Notes under the pieces: model-generated
Told to the model about the DNA's origin: nothing
Databases searched by the model: none
What the model saw: only the letters and a program-made list of their open reading frames with translations
DNA from: JBBPYC01 sp038200275
GTDB lineage: Bacteria > Pseudomonadota > Gammaproteobacteria > Burkholderiales > Burkholderiaceae_C
Length of the DNA stretch: 64,000 nt
Assembly: GCA_038200275.1 (NCBI GenBank)
Contig: JBBPYC010000091.1
Span: 33,880-97,879 of the forward strand
Direction of reading: 5' to 3'
In this document: positions 34,274 through 42,971 of the stretch, in pieces
Layout: every line of letters starts with the position of its first letter
Position numbering within the stretch: the first letter of the stretch is position 1
Made by a program: the position numbers and the translations under genes

Positions 34274-35767
34274 ATGGGATTGCTGAGCCTTGCCATCTGG
34301 ATACCGGTGCTAACCGGCGCGTTGCTGTTGGCGCTTGGCCGGGCCGACCAGACGAATATGGTGCGTTGGATCGCGCTGGGCGGCGCCGTGCTCTGCCTGC
34401 TCATCACGATTCCCCTCTATGCCGGTTTTCAACTTGGCACGCCGGACATGCAGTTCGTCGAGTCGGCCATGTGGATAGAGCGCTTCAACGTCCACTACCG
34501 GCTTGGCATCGACGGTATTTCGTTCTGGTTCGTGCCACTTACTGCGTTCATTACCGTGATCATCGTGGTCGCGGGCTGGAGCACGGTGACCGAGCGGCTG
34601 AATCAGTACATGGGTGCGTTTCTGATCTTGAGTGGATTGATGATCGGCGTGTTCAGCGCGCTCGACGGCGTGCTGTTCTACGTGTTTTTCGAAGCCACGT
34701 TGATTCCGATGTACCTGATCATCGGCATCTGGGGTGGACCGAACAAGATCTACGCGGCATTCAAGTTTTTTCTGTATACGTTCCTCGGCTCGCTGCTCAT
34801 GCTGGTGGCATTCATCTTCCTGTACAGCCGCTCAGGAGGTAGCTTCGACATCCTGGCCTGGCAGCAATTGCCACTCGGCAAGTCCGCGCAGACGCTGCTG
34901 TTCTTCGCATTCTTTTCCGCGTTCGCGGTGAAGGTGCCGATGTGGCCAGTCCACACTTGGTTGCCAGACGTACACGTGGAGGCGCCAACCGGCGGCTCCG
35001 CCGTGCTGGCCGCCATCATGCTCAAGCTTGGCGCGTACGGCTTCCTGCGCTTTTCAATGCCGATTGCGCCAGACGCCGCGCGCGAATGGGCCTGGCTCAT
35101 GATCACGCTCTCGTTGATCGCCGTGATCTACGTGGGTCTTGTGGCCATTGTGCAGCGTGACATGAAGAAACTGGTCGCCTACTCGTCGGTCGCGCACATG
35201 GGATTCGTCACGCTGGGGTTTTTCGTTTTCAGCGATCTCGGCATGTCCGGCGGCATCGTGCAGATGATTGCGCACGGTTTTGTCTCCGGCGCGATGTTCC
35301 TGTGCATCGGCGTGCTTTATGACCGCGTGCATTCTCGAGAAATATCGAGTTACGGCGGCGTGGTGAACACCATGCCGAAGTTCGCTGCATTCGCGCTGTT
35401 GTTCGTGATGGCCAATTGCGGCCTGCCGGCAACCGCCGGATTTGTCGGCGAGTGGATGGTGATTCTGGCTGCCGTGGGTGCGAACTTCTGGATCGGGCTG
35501 GCAGCGGCCACGGCCGTGATGCTTGGGGCTTCTTATTCGCTATGGATGTACAAGCGTGTGTATCTCGGACCCGTGGCCAACCCTTCGGTGCAATCGTTGA
35601 CCGACATCAATCCACGTGAAACGCTTGTGTTGTCGTTGCTGGCAGCCGCCGTGCTCTTCATGGGCATCTATCCGAAGCCGTTCACCGATGTCATGAACGG
35701 CTCTGTGACACAACTGCTGCGCCACGTCGAACAATCGAAACTTACTCCGCGTCTGGGCCGGCCATGA
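34274..35767 (+). CDS. nuoM: NADH-quinone oxidoreductase subunit M
   Basis: 497 residues, 14 membrane helices; second antiporter-like subunit. The key glutamate lies in YVFFEATLIPMYLIIG and the key lysine in AFAVKVPMWPVHTWLPD. Overlaps nuoN by four bases. Confidence 0.98.
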   Translation: MGLLSLAIWIPVLTGALLLALGRADQTNMVRWIALGGAVLCLLITIPLYAGFQLGTPDMQFVESAMWIERFNVHYRLGIDGISFWFVPLTAFITVIIVVAGWSTVTERLNQYMGAFLILSGLMIGVFSALDGVLFYVFFEATLIPMYLIIGIWGGPNKIYAAFKFFLYTFLGSLLMLVAFIFLYSRSGGSFDILAWQQLPLGKSAQTLLFFAFFSAFAVKVPMWPVHTWLPDVHVEAPTGGSAVLAAIMLKLGAYGFLRFSMPIAPDAAREWAWLMITLSLIAVIYVGLVAIVQRDMKKLVAYSSVAHMGFVTLGFFVFSDLGMSGGIVQMIAHGFVSGAMFLCIGVLYDRVHSREISSYGGVVNTMPKFAAFALLFVMANCGLPATAGFVGEWMVILAAVGANFWIGLAAATAVMLGASYSLWMYKRVYLGPVANPSVQSLTDINPRETLVLSLLAAAVLFMGIYPKPFTDVMNGSVTQLLRHVEQSKLTPRLGRP

Positions 35768-37251
35768 TCGACCAACTGAGCTGGATAGCGATTTATCCGG
35801 AAATCATCCTGCTGGTGATGGGCTGCGTGATCACGCTGGTTGACCTCGGGGTGACAAGCCCGCGGCGCACGTTGACCCATGTGCTAACGTTGTTGACGTT
35901 CGCTGCCGTGGCCGTGCTCTGCGGCTGGCAAGCCGTCGAAGGGAGCACGATCTACGGCTTCGGCAACATGGTCGTCAGCGACGCCATGGGTAACTGGCTC
36001 AAGTGCTTCGCCGCGATTGCGATGATCGCCACCATCACCTACGGGCGGCCCTATTCGGCGGATCGCGGCATGCTTTGGGGCGGCGAGTTCTTCACGTTGA
36101 GCATCTTTGCGCTGCTCGGCATCTGCGTGATGATTTCGGGCAACAATTTTCTCGTGCTCTACATGGGGCTCGAATTGCTGACGTTGTCGAGCTATGCATT
36201 GGTCGCGCTGCGGCGGGATTCGCCTTTGTCGAGCGAGGCAGCGATCAAATATTTCGTGCTCGGCGCCCTGGCCAGCGGTTTCATGCTGTACGGCCTGTCG
36301 ATGCTGTACGGCGCCACCGGGTCGCTTGAGATCGGCTCGGTGTTCAAGGCAATCAATTCGGGTGAGATTCGGCATCAGGTGCTGGTCTTCGGCCTGGTGT
36401 TCATCGTGGCTGGACTGGGCTTCAAGTTAGGTGTCGCGCCGTTCCATATGTGGGTGCCGGATGTCTACCAGGGCGCCCCCACTTCCGTCACCTTGATCAT
36501 CGGCGGTGCCCCGGAACTGGCCGCTTTTGCAATCTGCATGCGGTTGCTGGTGGAAGGCTTGTTGCCGCTGGCGATCGACTGGCAGCAGATGCTCGGCGTG
36601 CTGGCGGTCGGCTCACTGCTGATCGGCAACCTGGCCGCCATCGCACAGACCAACATCAAGCGCATGTTGGCGTACTCGACGATCTCGCACATGGGCTTCG
36701 TGCTGCTCGGCCTGATGTCGGGTTACGTCAACGGCAATACCTTGTCGGCCGCCAACGCCTATAGCTCATCGATGTTCTACGTGATCTCGTATGTGCTGAC
36801 CACACTCGCGACATTCGGTGTGATCTTGCTGTTGGCGCGCGAAGGGTTTGAGAGCGAAGAGATCACCGATCTGGCTGGCCTGAATCAACGCAGCCCGCTG
36901 TATGCGGCGGTGATGGCTGTCTGCATGTTCTCGCTGGCTGGTGTGCCGCCGATGATCGGCTTCTATGCCAAGTTGTCTGTGTTGCAAGCGCTGATCTCAT
37001 CGGGCTACACGTCGTATCTGGTGCTTGCCATCTTTGCGGTGATGATGTCGCTGATCGGTGCGTTCTACTATTTGCGCGTGGTCAAGGTGATGTACTTTGA
37101 CGCGCCGGTATCAACTGCGCCCGTGCTGGTGCCGGTCGATGTGCGTGCATTGTTGTCGGTGAACGGTGCTCTGGTGCTGATCCTCGGCATCTTGCCAGGC
37201 GGCCTGATGGCGCTGTGCGCACAGGCGATCTTGAAGACGCTTGCTACGTGA
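35764..37251 (+). CDS. nuoN: NADH-quinone oxidoreductase subunit N
   Basis: 495 residues, 14 membrane helices; third antiporter-like subunit. LYMGLELLTLSSYALVA and FKLGVAPFHMWVPDVYQGAP carry the pump Glu and Lys. Last of the nuo genes; three small genes follow on the same strand. Confidence 0.98.
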   Translation: MIDQLSWIAIYPEIILLVMGCVITLVDLGVTSPRRTLTHVLTLLTFAAVAVLCGWQAVEGSTIYGFGNMVVSDAMGNWLKCFAAIAMIATITYGRPYSADRGMLWGGEFFTLSIFALLGICVMISGNNFLVLYMGLELLTLSSYALVALRRDSPLSSEAAIKYFVLGALASGFMLYGLSMLYGATGSLEIGSVFKAINSGEIRHQVLVFGLVFIVAGLGFKLGVAPFHMWVPDVYQGAPTSVTLIIGGAPELAAFAICMRLLVEGLLPLAIDWQQMLGVLAVGSLLIGNLAAIAQTNIKRMLAYSTISHMGFVLLGLMSGYVNGNTLSAANAYSSSMFYVISYVLTTLATFGVILLLAREGFESEEITDLAGLNQRSPLYAAVMAVCMFSLAGVPPMIGFYAKLSVLQALISSGYTSYLVLAIFAVMMSLIGAFYYLRVVKVMYFDAPVSTAPVLVPVDVRALLSVNGALVLILGILPGGLMALCAQAILKTLAT

Positions 37252-37332
37252 TCGTTTGAAGAGAGACTTGACTGTCGGGCGCACCCAAGCGTCCGTTGAC
37301 AGCAGACTTTCAACTCTTCAGGCTTGCTACTC

Positions 37333-37632
37333 ATGTCCCAACAGGCCTCCGTCTGGCTCGTAATTGTGGCGGCGCTTGGCGCAGCCAATCTGCCGTTTCT
37401 GAATCAGCGGCTGCTCGGGATGTGGCCGCTGGCTCATGGCAAGTCGTTTGGGCTGCGGCTGCTTGAACTGGTTCTGCTTTATTTCCTGGTCGGCGGCCTG
37501 GCCGTGTTGCTGGAGCAACGGGTGGGTCGGGTCGCGGAACAGAACTGGGAGTTCTACGCCATCACCGCTGCACTGTTTGCCACCCTTGCGTTTCCCGGCT
37601 TCGTCTGGCGGTATCTGGTCAAACATGGCTGA
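37333..37632 (+). CDS. DUF2818 family membrane protein
   Basis: 99 residues, about three membrane helices (near 8-25, 38-58 and 75-92). FLNQRLLGMWP and PGFVWRYLVKH are DUF2818 features. The family sits next to nuoN in many Burkholderiales, so a link with complex I is inferred; no function is known to me. Its last 8 bases overlap the Nudix gene. ATG 37333 preferred to the TTG three codons before it. Confidence 0.85.
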   Translation: MSQQASVWLVIVAALGAANLPFLNQRLLGMWPLAHGKSFGLRLLELVLLYFLVGGLAVLLEQRVGRVAEQNWEFYAITAALFATLAFPGFVWRYLVKHG

Positions 37633-38269
37633 CGCCTCATTGCGCAGATGCGAGGGCGAGGGCGATGCTGGCTTGGTCGAGCGGCAGTTGTCGAGCGAGC
37701 CGCTGTTCAAAGGCCACTTCCTGCACGCCTTTCGTGACACCGTGCAATTGCCCGACGGCAGCATCGCCACGCGCGAGTACGTCGTGCATCCGGGTGCAGT
37801 GATGGTGGTGCCTTTGCTCGACGACGGCCGCATCGTGGTAGAGCGTCAATACCGCTACCCGATGCATCGCGCGATGATCGAGATGCCCGCCGGCAAGCTC
37901 GACGCGGGCGAGCGTACGTTCGATTGTGCAAGGCGCGAGCTGTTGGAGGAAACCGGCTACAGCGCGCGTGAGTGGGCACATGCCGGCGTGCTGCATCCGG
38001 TAATTTCTTATTCGACCGAATTCATCGAAATCTGGTTTGCGCGAGGCCTTACCGCTGGGGAGAGACAACTCGATGCGGGCGAGTTTCTCGAAGTGTTCGC
38101 GATGAGCCCGGCCGAACTGCTGGAAGGCTGCCGTAGTGGCCAGGTCACCGACGGCAAGACGCTCGCAGCCATGTTGTGGCTGCAAAACGTGGCATCCGGC
38201 GCGTGGCCGCTTGAATGGAAAACCGCAGAGGCCCACGATGCAGCCAGGGTCCCGATAATGAGCCCATGA
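37625..38269 (+). CDS. Nudix hydrolase, ADP-ribose pyrophosphatase type
   Basis: 214 residues. A complete Nudix box GKLDAGERTFDCARRELLEETGY (G-x5-E-x7-REx2EExG; cited in full as 23 letters split here: GKLDAGERTF then DCARRELLEETGY) lies at about 94-116, and the preceding RQYRYP and EMPAGKLD are typical of ADP-sugar pyrophosphatases. Starts inside the DUF2818 gene and ends in an ATGA overlap with the DUF1178 gene, so the three are translationally linked. Confidence 0.92.
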   Translation: MADASLRRCEGEGDAGLVERQLSSEPLFKGHFLHAFRDTVQLPDGSIATREYVVHPGAVMVVPLLDDGRIVVERQYRYPMHRAMIEMPAGKLDAGERTFDCARRELLEETGYSAREWAHAGVLHPVISYSTEFIEIWFARGLTAGERQLDAGEFLEVFAMSPAELLEGCRSGQVTDGKTLAAMLWLQNVASGAWPLEWKTAEAHDAARVPIMSP

Positions 38270-38769
38270 AAGTTCTGGACCTGGCTTGTAACGACCGCCA
38301 TGCGTTTGAAGGCTGGTTCGGCAGCGAAGACGATTTTCAGAGCCAGCTCGCGCGTGGGCTGGTCGAGTGCCCTTTGTGCGGCAGCAGCGACGTGCACAAG
38401 CTATTGAGCGCGCCACGTCTGAACCTGGGCGCAATGCAGCCGCCGCAGCATGCAACCGGTGCAGATGCGGCACCCACCACGTCGTCAGACGCTGCAGTCG
38501 CCCCCACGCTCACACCGCTTGCACCAGTGCAGCCAGCCGAAGCCGCAATGCAAGCGGCTTGGCTCAAGATGATGCGGCACGTGGTCGCAAACACCGAAGA
38601 CGTCGGCCCCAAGTTCGCCGAGCACGCGCGCCGCATGCATTACGGTGAAGCCGATGCGCGCAGCATTCGCGGCCGGGCCTCGCGCGATGAGGCTGAGGCA
38701 CTGCTCGAAGAGGGCATTGCAGTGATGCCGCTCATGCTGCCGCCGATGCTCGACTCGACCGAGCATTGA
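38266..38769 (+). CDS. DUF1178 family protein
   Basis: 167 residues. MKVLDLACNDRHAFEGWF and the CPLCGS zinc-ribbon-like pair (about residues 37-42) are DUF1178 marks; conserved GPKFAEHARRMHYGE follows a 45-residue Ala/Thr/Pro-rich linker. Function unknown. It ends the chain that starts with nuoA. Confidence 0.87.
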   Translation: MKVLDLACNDRHAFEGWFGSEDDFQSQLARGLVECPLCGSSDVHKLLSAPRLNLGAMQPPQHATGADAAPTTSSDAAVAPTLTPLAPVQPAEAAMQAAWLKMMRHVVANTEDVGPKFAEHARRMHYGEADARSIRGRASRDEAEALLEEGIAVMPLMLPPMLDSTEH

Positions 38770-38821
38770 GGACGCGAGCCGACTCGGCGCCAACCGCAAT
38801 GCTTAAGCGCGACCACAGCGC

Positions 38822-40174
38822 TCAAGGATAGAGCCCGCGCAACTCACGCGCCGTCAGAATCCGCTCACAGGCCACCGTGAACGTCGCGGTGCGCAGGCTC
38901 ACCTTGTTGGCTTCCGCCACCTGCCAGACCCCGGCGAACGCTTCTTTCATGATGCGCACCAGCCGCGCATTGATCTCCGCTTCGTCCCAGAAGAAGCTTG
39001 AGAAGTCCTGCACCCACTCGAAATAGCTTACCGTCACGCCACCCGCGTTCGCGATCACGTCCGGCAGCACCAGCACGTTGCGGTCGTGCAGGATGTCATC
39101 GGCCTCCGGCGTGGTCGGGCCGTTTGCGCCTTCGACCACCATGCGTGCCTTGATGCGGCCCGCGTTGTCCTTGGTGATCTGTTGCTCCAGCGCGGCCGGG
39201 ATCAGGATGTCGCACTGCACGTCCCAGAACGCGTCGTTGTCCATCGGCTCGCTTTCCGCAAAGCCGGCCACCGTGCCGACCGCCGCGACGTGCCGCAGCA
39301 GTGCCTGCACGTCCAGGCCCGAATCGCGATAGATCGTGCCGCCGTGGTCCTGCACCGCAACAATATGCGCGCCGGCTTCGGCAAATAATTTGCCCGCCAC
39401 GCCGCCGACGTTGCCAAAACCCTGCACCGCCACGCGCGCTCCAGAAATCTCCAGATTGATGCGCCGCGCGGCTTCCACCGCCACCGTGAACGCGCCGCGC
39501 CCGGTCGCTTCACGCCGACCCAGCGAGCCGCCCAATGCCACCGGCTTGCCGGTCACCACGCCGGTCGCGGTCGCACCGGTATTCATCGAATAGGTGTCCA
39601 TCATCCAGGCCATGATCTGCTCGTTCGTGTTCACGTCCGGCGCCGGAATGTCTCGGGACGGCCCGATGATGATGCCGATCTCACTGGTGTAGCGGCGCGT
39701 CATGCGCTCGAGTTCGCCGTTTGACAAGGTCTTCGGATCGACCCGGATGCCGCCCTTGGCACCGCCATACGGCACATTCACGGCCGCGTTCTTGATCGAC
39801 ATCCAGGCCGACAGTGCCATCACTTCCGACAGCGTCACGTCCTGGTGGAACCGCACGCCCCCTTTGCCGGGCCCACGCGACACGTTGTGTTGCACCCGGT
39901 AGCCCTCGAAGTGAGCGATTCGGCCGTCGTCCATCACGATCGGCACATCGACGATCAGCACGCGTTTGGGCCGCTTCAGCGTCTCTGCCCAGCGAGCAAG
40001 TTTGCCGAGGTACGGCGTGACGCGGTCTACCTGCTGCAGGTAGTTGCCCCACGGTCCCAGGTCATCGGTCTGCAGGTAGGAGGGCAATTGATGACCGATC
40101 ACGGGTTGCAGCGGCTTGCCTTGGGCGTCGAGTTGTGGGGTGCTGCGGCTGTTGGTGTCGCGCGATTTGGCCAT
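38822..40174 (-). CDS. gdhA: Glutamate dehydrogenase (Glu/Leu/Phe/Val dehydrogenase family)
   Basis: 450 residues. Catalytic lysine region PYGGAKGGIRVDP, substrate segment GPGKGGVRFH and dinucleotide fold VAVQGFGNVGGVAG are intact. It makes 2-oxoglutarate and ammonium from glutamate, or the reverse. AGGAG lies 6 bases before ATG 40174; the frame is open for 109 codons upstream but that sequence is low-complexity. A 20-25 residue N-terminal lead precedes homology. Convergent with the DUF1178 gene, with only 52 bp between and no clear terminator. Confidence 0.95.
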   Translation of the reverse strand: MAKSRDTNSRSTPQLDAQGKPLQPVIGHQLPSYLQTDDLGPWGNYLQQVDRVTPYLGKLARWAETLKRPKRVLIVDVPIVMDDGRIAHFEGYRVQHNVSRGPGKGGVRFHQDVTLSEVMALSAWMSIKNAAVNVPYGGAKGGIRVDPKTLSNGELERMTRRYTSEIGIIIGPSRDIPAPDVNTNEQIMAWMMDTYSMNTGATATGVVTGKPVALGGSLGRREATGRGAFTVAVEAARRINLEISGARVAVQGFGNVGGVAGKLFAEAGAHIVAVQDHGGTIYRDSGLDVQALLRHVAAVGTVAGFAESEPMDNDAFWDVQCDILIPAALEQQITKDNAGRIKARMVVEGANGPTTPEADDILHDRNVLVLPDVIANAGGVTVSYFEWVQDFSSFFWDEAEINARLVRIMKEAFAGVWQVAEANKVSLRTATFTVACERILTARELRGLYP

Positions 40175-40360
40175 GGTGGGCTCCTTTTTGTTCGTGGCTG
40201 GCGGGGATTGAGTTTGCGGCTTCGGGCGCTTGGGAGGTGGCGGTGCTCTGTCGTGCAGTGCGCTGGGATGCTTGGGGTAGTTGCTGACTGGGCCGTGGGG
40301 CAGGGGTTTGTTTTTGAGGTCAGGCCTCCATGGTTGTCGTTTGGCTGTTCGACGGCAGGA

Positions 40361-40472
40361 TCCGGGACTCGCCCCGGCGGGCGACCTTCTTTCTTTTGCT
40401 CCGCCAAAACAAAGAAGGCAAAGAAAAGGCGGCCCTATGGCTGCGTCCCTTCGCTGCGCTACGGGCAACCTG
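40361..40472 (+). repeat. Dispersed extragenic element, left copy
   Basis: Begins with TCGCCCCGGCGGGCGA (40369-40384), continues with a hairpin CCTTCTTT-C-TTTTG/CAAAA-C-AAAGAAGG (40385-40418, loop CTCCGC) and ends CTGCGTCCCTTCGCTGCGCT plus ACGGGCAACCTG. I recall near-identical blocks many times per genome in Comamonadaceae. Opposite orientation to the copy at 40838. Confidence 0.7.
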
Positions 40473-40562
40473 AGCGGCGAGGCTTCGGGCGGGGTCCTCA
40501 TAAACTCGCCTTCGGCTCAAACATATTCGGACCTTATTCCGCCCGAAGCCTCGCCGCTCAGG
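40469..40562. repeat. 24-bp perfect inverted repeat with 46-bp loop
   Basis: The left arm (40469-40492, core GAGCGGCGAGGCTTCGGGCG) and the right arm (40539-40562) are exact reverse complements. As RNA it would be a very stable hairpin on either strand; as DNA it could extrude a cruciform. It overlaps the end of the left dispersed element. No T-run follows. Confidence 0.85.
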
Positions 40563-40595
40563 CGCAGCCATCAAGGGTTGGAGGCTGAAAACAGG

Positions 40596-40619
40596 CCGAA
40601 CACCCGAACACCCGAACAG
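40596..40619 (+). repeat. Tandem repeat, three 8-bp units
   Basis: CCGAACAC, CCGAACAC, CCGAACAG in direct succession. Too short for a clear role. Confidence 0.6.
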
Positions 40620-40837
40620 CCATGCAGCCAGCCCCACGGCGACCACGCATTGAAGCTCAAACCGCTCGGGGCATCAGCATTCGCTGCAGCAGCAGGCCGT
40701 TCCTCTTTGTGGCTTCCGGCTGTCTGTCTTCTGATCCCCACCCCTTCTGTATGCGCCTGCGGCGCGCAGGGCCGAGCGGATCAGGGCTGCCGTTGTCTGA
40801 GCGCAGCGAGTTTAGGCAGACCCCGCTTGGCCCGAGC

Positions 40838-40956
40838 ACCGCAGGTTGCCCGAAGCGCAGCGCAGGGACGCAGACAGCAGGGTCGCCTTTCTTTTGGGTA
40901 TTTATCTTTGACGAAGCAAAGAAAAGTACCTCGCCCGCCGGGGCGAAACCCGGCTC
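40838..40956 (-). repeat. Dispersed extragenic element, right copy (inverted)
   Basis: Read on the minus strand it has the same plan as the left copy: TCGCCCCGGCGGGCGA (40946-40931, an exact match), a hairpin with GGTACTTTTCTTTG and CAAAGATAAATACC arms (40930-40897, loop CTTCGT), then CTGCGTCCCTGCGCTGCGCT and CGGGCAACCTGCGG. The two copies face each other. Confidence 0.7.
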
Positions 40957-41093
40957 CCCACGCTTGATGGCGAAGCTCAACTGTTCCAACCCCAACCCCG
41001 TCTCCTCACAATTCAACCGGATCAGCGCCCCTTAAAACGCCTTTCACAAACACCCCGAAAACCGGCTTAAACCAACGACACCACCATCTGGAG

Positions 41094-42875
41094 TCAAGCG
41101 CTGAACTGCAACGCCGCCAGTCGCGCGTACATACCGTTGCCCGCCGTCAGTGTCTCATGCGTGCCCTGCTCGACGATGCGGCCGTGATCCAGCACCACGA
41201 TCCGATCCGCTTTCTGCACCGTCGCCAGCCGGTGCGCAATGACCAAGGTGGTGCGCCCGCGCATCGCAGATTCCAACGCCGCCTGCACCATGCGCTCACT
41301 TTCCACATCGAGCGCGCTGGTGGCTTCGTCTAACAGCAGCAGCGGTGGATTCTTCAATATGGCCCGCGCAATAGCAATACGCTGACGCTGGCCGCCGGAC
41401 AGCCGCACGCCGCGTTCGCCCAGGAAGGTGGCATAGCCTTCAGGGAGGTTGCGGATGAAGCCGTCGGCATACGCAGCTTGCGCAGCCGCTTCCACTTCAA
41501 CGTCGCTCGCATCCGGCCGGCCGTAGCGGATGTTCTCCAGTGCGCTGGTGGAAAACACCACCGCGTCCTGCGGCACGATGCCGACGCGAGAGCGCAGCGC
41601 GTGCAGGTCCAGCGTGCGGATCTCGTCGCCGTCCAGCAGCACCTCCCCGGTCGTCGGGTCGTAGGCGCGCAGCAGCAACTGAAACACCGTGCTCTTGCCC
41701 GCGCCGCTCGGGCCCACCAACGCCAGCGTCTCGCCAGGCCGCACCGCGAGTGAAAAATCCTGCAACGCCGGCTGCAGCGGCCGGGACGGGTAGTGAAACG
41801 TCAATGCTTTGAATTCGATAGCGCTCGCGGATTGCTGCACCTGCGCCCCGGCCGTATTTGACCCTGAAACGATGGTGTAGGGGCTGTGCAGCAGCTCCAT
41901 CAACCGCTCGGTCGCACCGGCCGCGCGCAAGATGTCGCCGTAGACCTCGCCCAGAATCGCCAGCGCGCCTGCCAAAATAATCACGTAGACCACGATCTGG
42001 CTCAATTGCCCGGCCGTCATCGTGCCCGTCAGCACCGACAGCGTGCCCTGGTACAACCCCCACAGCAGCGCCGCAGCGGTCGCGATCATGATGAACGCCA
42101 CCAGCGCCGAACGTGCACGCGTGCGCTGCACCGCCACCACAAACGCGCTCTGGGTGGAGCGTTCGAACCGCTCGGTCTCGCGCTGCTCGGCCGTGTAGCT
42201 TTGCACCACCGGAACCGCGTTCAGCACCTCGGCGGCGATCGCGCTGGCATCAGCGACCCGGTCCTGGCTGGCCCGTGAAAGGCGATAGACGCGCCGCCCG
42301 AACCACATGCTCGGCAATACCACCAGCGCCAGCGTCAAAAACACCAGCCCCATGATGGACGGGTGGCTCCAGACCAGCACGCCCAGGGCGCCGATGCCCA
42401 TCACCGCGTTGCGTAAGCCCATTGACAACGATGAGCCAATGACGGTCTGCACCAGCGTCGTGTCCGACGTCAGCCGGCTCAGCACCTCACCCGTCTGCGT
42501 GGTCTCGAAAAACTCCGGGCTCTGCCGCAACACGTGGGCATACACCGCATTGCGCAGATCGGCCGTGACCCGTTCGCCAAGCCAGCTCACCATGTAAAAG
42601 CGCGCCGCAGAAAACAGACCCAGCGCCACGGCCACGCCGAACAAGGCGAAGAAGTGATTCCGCAGCGTCGGCCCGTCGCCGTTTTTGGTCAACGAATCGA
42701 CACCGCCGTCGATCAATCCGCGCAGCGCGAGCGGGAGCACCAGCGTGGCGACGGCCGCCAGCAACATGAACATCAGCGCAAGCGCGATACGGCCGCGATA
42801 GGGGTACAGGAACGGCCGCAAGCCGGCTAGGGAACGGGGTGCGCCAGGAACGGTGCGGGGATTGGCAATGGGCAT
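41094..42875 (-). CDS. ABC exporter with fused membrane and ATPase domains (MsbA-related)
   Basis: 593 residues: six membrane helices (about 30-310), then the nucleotide-binding domain with Walker A GPSGAGKST, signature LSGGQRQRIAIARA and Walker B LLLLDEATSALD. Half-transporters of this kind dimerise and export lipids or hydrophobic drugs. The ATG at 42875 fits the family start; the frame is open for 279 codons more, across the marR gene in antisense, and that part is not protein-like. It is divergent from the marR-emr operon with 96 bp between, so shared regulation is likely. Confidence 0.93.
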   Translation of the reverse strand: MPIANPRTVPGAPRSLAGLRPFLYPYRGRIALALMFMLLAAVATLVLPLALRGLIDGGVDSLTKNGDGPTLRNHFFALFGVAVALGLFSAARFYMVSWLGERVTADLRNAVYAHVLRQSPEFFETTQTGEVLSRLTSDTTLVQTVIGSSLSMGLRNAVMGIGALGVLVWSHPSIMGLVFLTLALVVLPSMWFGRRVYRLSRASQDRVADASAIAAEVLNAVPVVQSYTAEQRETERFERSTQSAFVVAVQRTRARSALVAFIMIATAAALLWGLYQGTLSVLTGTMTAGQLSQIVVYVIILAGALAILGEVYGDILRAAGATERLMELLHSPYTIVSGSNTAGAQVQQSASAIEFKALTFHYPSRPLQPALQDFSLAVRPGETLALVGPSGAGKSTVFQLLLRAYDPTTGEVLLDGDEIRTLDLHALRSRVGIVPQDAVVFSTSALENIRYGRPDASDVEVEAAAQAAYADGFIRNLPEGYATFLGERGVRLSGGQRQRIAIARAILKNPPLLLLDEATSALDVESERMVQAALESAMRGRTTLVIAHRLATVQKADRIVVLDHGRIVEQGTHETLTAGNGMYARLAALQFSA

Positions 42876-42908
42876 GGCCGTGAGTGTAGAGCGCCAGTCC
42901 CGAATAAG

Positions 42909-42922
42909 TTTGCCTATGCAAA
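42909..42922. promoter_or_regulatory. Operator-like inverted repeat (candidate MarR site 1)
   Basis: TTTGCCTATGCAAA has perfect 5-bp arms TTTGC/GCAAA around CTAT. It shares the TTGCCTA core with the palindrome at 42941-42950, 27 bp away. It is closer to the ABC exporter start and could control leftward transcription. Confidence 0.5.
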
Positions 42923-42929
42923 TACCTGT

Positions 42930-42958
42930 TTGACAATTACTGCCTAGGCAATTATTAT
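42930..42958 (+). promoter_or_regulatory. Sigma-70 promoter of the marR-emr operon with operator in the spacer
   Basis: TTGACA (42930-42935), 17 bp, TATTAT (42953-42958): a consensus -35, ideal spacing and a five-of-six -10. The perfect palindrome TGCCTAGGCA (42941-42950) fills the spacer, exactly where a bound MarR dimer would block RNA polymerase. The start site would be near 42965, only about 7 bases before the marR ATG. Confidence 0.75.
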
Positions 42959-42971
42959 CGCGGCAATTGTT

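Larger units (their letters stand above)
40175..41093. other. Gene-free stretch of 919 bp made of repeat elements
   Basis: No protein with recognisable sequence on either strand. It holds two facing copies of a hairpin-bearing element (40361-40472 and 40838-40956), a 24-bp perfect inverted repeat with 46-bp loop (40469-40562) and a triple 8-bp tandem repeat (40596-40619). The first 100 bp include the gdhA leader. The bases near 41040-41093 lie just downstream of the ABC exporter stop. Confidence 0.7.

Noticed and set aside
38822..40501. 559-residue form of glutamate dehydrogenase
   Set aside because: The strong Shine-Dalgarno and family start are at 40174; the upstream 109 codons are Pro/Arg-rich spacer.
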